Origin: an uncultured Gammaproteobacteria bacterium
GTDB taxonomy: Bacteria; Pseudomonadota; Gammaproteobacteria; CAJQNE01
Assembly (NCBI GenBank): GCA_905479545.1
Contig: CAJQNE010000138.1
Location: 1 to 6,531, forward strand
DNA length: 6,531 nt
Reading direction: 5' to 3'
Below, in pieces: positions 5,844 to 6,531 of this stretch. Under the pieces are notes generated by a model. The model saw only the letters and a list, made by a program, of their open reading frames with translations, did no database searches and was not told the DNA's origin. Made by a program: the position numbers and the translations under genes. The number at the start of each line of letters is the position of its first letter. Within the stretch, counting starts at the first letter, position 1.

Positions 5844-6227
5844 CTACCAACGATACTTATCCCAGTTCTCGGGGTTTGCCCAACCTTTAGGGTTCAGCCA
5901 GTCGGGCGTATTTTTGTAATGCGCAATATCGAATTCAAATTGGGTGCACCCGTTGCCACAGTCGGTGGGTGTAAAGCCCAATGCCACGAGCTGCTGCGCA
6001 TCTACTGAATCGGGGCCCAGCAACACAACCCGGTCAGCCCACTGGTCACGTAAGGCCGCCAGCAAATTAACATTAACGGGCCAGACAACCACCGCCAGCG
6101 CTAACGGTGAAACAGGCACTGAACTTTGCGGCTGAATTCCTGCGTAAGGCCTATCAGCAAATAAAGCACTGTCGCCCGAACACCCCTCCATCGCAGCAGC
6201 GACTAGCGTATCAAGCCCGGTAGTCAC
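5844..6227 (-). CDS. Uncharacterised small protein translationally coupled to dnaQ
   Basis: A 127-residue protein of unknown function. It starts at a GTG whose last two bases belong to the dnaQ stop codon (GTGA, a 4-nt overlap), with GGGG 6 nt upstream as a weak ribosome site; such coupling suggests co-expression with dnaQ. There is no signal peptide or clear membrane helix, so it is probably cytoplasmic. Residues 41-60 (LALAVVVWPVNVNLLAALRD) and 66-71 (RVVLLG) look like two beta strands of a Rossmann-like fold, but no nucleotide or SAM motif is visible. The C-terminus (about 99-127) is distinctive, rich in Trp, Asn and Pro, with HYKNTPDWLNP and NPENWDKYRW. There are three Cys (16, 90, 94), the last two as CGNGC. 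This C-terminal pattern recalls a domain of unknown function found beside dnaQ in Pseudomonas-like bacteria (perhaps DUF6231), but that is from memory and unverified. The gene is real by context and coupling; its role is not known. Confidence 0.75.
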   Translation of the reverse strand: MTTGLDTLVAAAMEGCSGDSALFADRPYAGIQPQSSVPVSPLALAVVVWPVNVNLLAALRDQWADRVVLLGPDSVDAQQLVALGFTPTDCGNGCTQFEFDIAHYKNTPDWLNPKGWANPENWDKYRW

Positions 6228-6531
6228 GCAGCGCCCCAGAGACAGCTGTCGTCACTCGCTTTATTCACACGCTCCAGCATTGCACTGTGCTCCGCCAGCT
6301 CCTCAGCGCTAGCAGCAATAACCGGCAACACTAATTCTCTCGAAATTACCGCTCGCTCCTGCGGCTGACCGGCCCTGCCCTCCGCTTCAGAATCGAGCGT
6401 CAAGCTCTTCTGACCACCGGTCATCATCAGATAAACGTCAGCGAGAATCTGCGCATCAAGCAACGCGCCGTGCAGCTCACGATGGCTATTGTCGATATCG
6501 TAGCGGCGGCAGAGCGCATCCAGTGACGCCC
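6224..6531 (-). CDS. dnaQ: DNA polymerase III epsilon subunit (3'-5' proofreading exonuclease), C-terminal part
   Basis: The last 101 residues of DnaQ, cut at its N-terminal side by the right window edge. DnaQ removes misincorporated bases for the replicative polymerase as part of the alpha-epsilon-theta core. The visible part has the final exonuclease motif HGALLDAQILADVYLMMTGG; its His and Asp, five residues apart, correspond to E. coli His162 and Asp167, so catalysis is probably intact, although the earlier Asp/Glu motifs lie outside the window. After it come a polar, variable linker (about 40-65) and a C-terminal segment ending SCLWGAA, matching the E. coli end SCLWRA, which contacts the alpha subunit. 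The TGA stop overlaps the GTG start of the next gene. This is a core chromosomal gene. Confidence 0.96.
   Translation of the reverse strand, partial: ASLDALCRRYDIDNSHRELHGALLDAQILADVYLMMTGGQKSLTLDSEAEGRAGQPQERAVISRELVLPVIAASAEELAEHSAMLERVNKASDDSCLWGAA

Noticed and set aside
5944..6135. 63-codon plus-strand frame opposite the small dnaQ-linked gene
   Set aside because: Antisense to a gene supported by translational coupling; Ser/Thr-rich shadow.

Overview
The window looks like chromosomal DNA of a Gram-negative, probably marine, gammaproteobacterium; the Cellvibrionales or relatives are a guess. Evidence is a DnaQ C-terminus close to the E. coli protein, two secreted proteases with GlyGly-CTERM type sorting tails (known from gammaproteobacteria with type II secretion and a rhombosortase), and mid-range GC coding DNA. 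No rRNA, tRNA, CRISPR array or insertion sequence was seen.

Region by region: (1) 2-2107 (+), a subtilisin-like S8 serine protease, probably cut at its 5' end by the window edge. (2) 2108-2346, a spacer with a hairpin without a U-tract, a candidate promoter and a good Shine-Dalgarno site. (3) 2347-4677 (+), a complete second S8 protease, clearly a diverged tandem paralogue of the first, closed by a strong intrinsic terminator at 4713-4747. (4) 4748-5162, a gene-free, partly very AT-rich stretch with a 13-bp direct repeat, ending in a near-perfect 24-bp operator-like dyad just before the next gene. (5) 5163-5735 (+), a PadR-family transcriptional regulator on its own, with a strong and possibly bidirectional terminator at 5773-5806. 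(6) On the minus strand, entering from the right edge, the 3' part of dnaQ (proofreading subunit of DNA polymerase III), followed with a 4-nt GTGA overlap by a small uncharacterised protein with a tryptophan-rich C-terminus.

How the genes relate: the two proteases have the same layout of prodomain, S8 catalytic domain with an Asp/Asn-rich insert, beta-rich region, PPC-like domain, Gly-rich linker, hydrophobic helix and basic tail. They are expected to cross the inner membrane by Sec, leave through type II secretion, and be held at or released from the surface by C-terminal processing. The PadR gene is a separate unit that is probably autoregulated through the dyad; nothing in the window shows that it controls the proteases. 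dnaQ and its small partner form a translationally coupled housekeeping unit that converges on padR. The most interesting parts are the paired GlyGly-CTERM subtilases, the operator dyad and the DnaQ-coupled unknown protein. I did not find a convincing wholly new multi-gene system.
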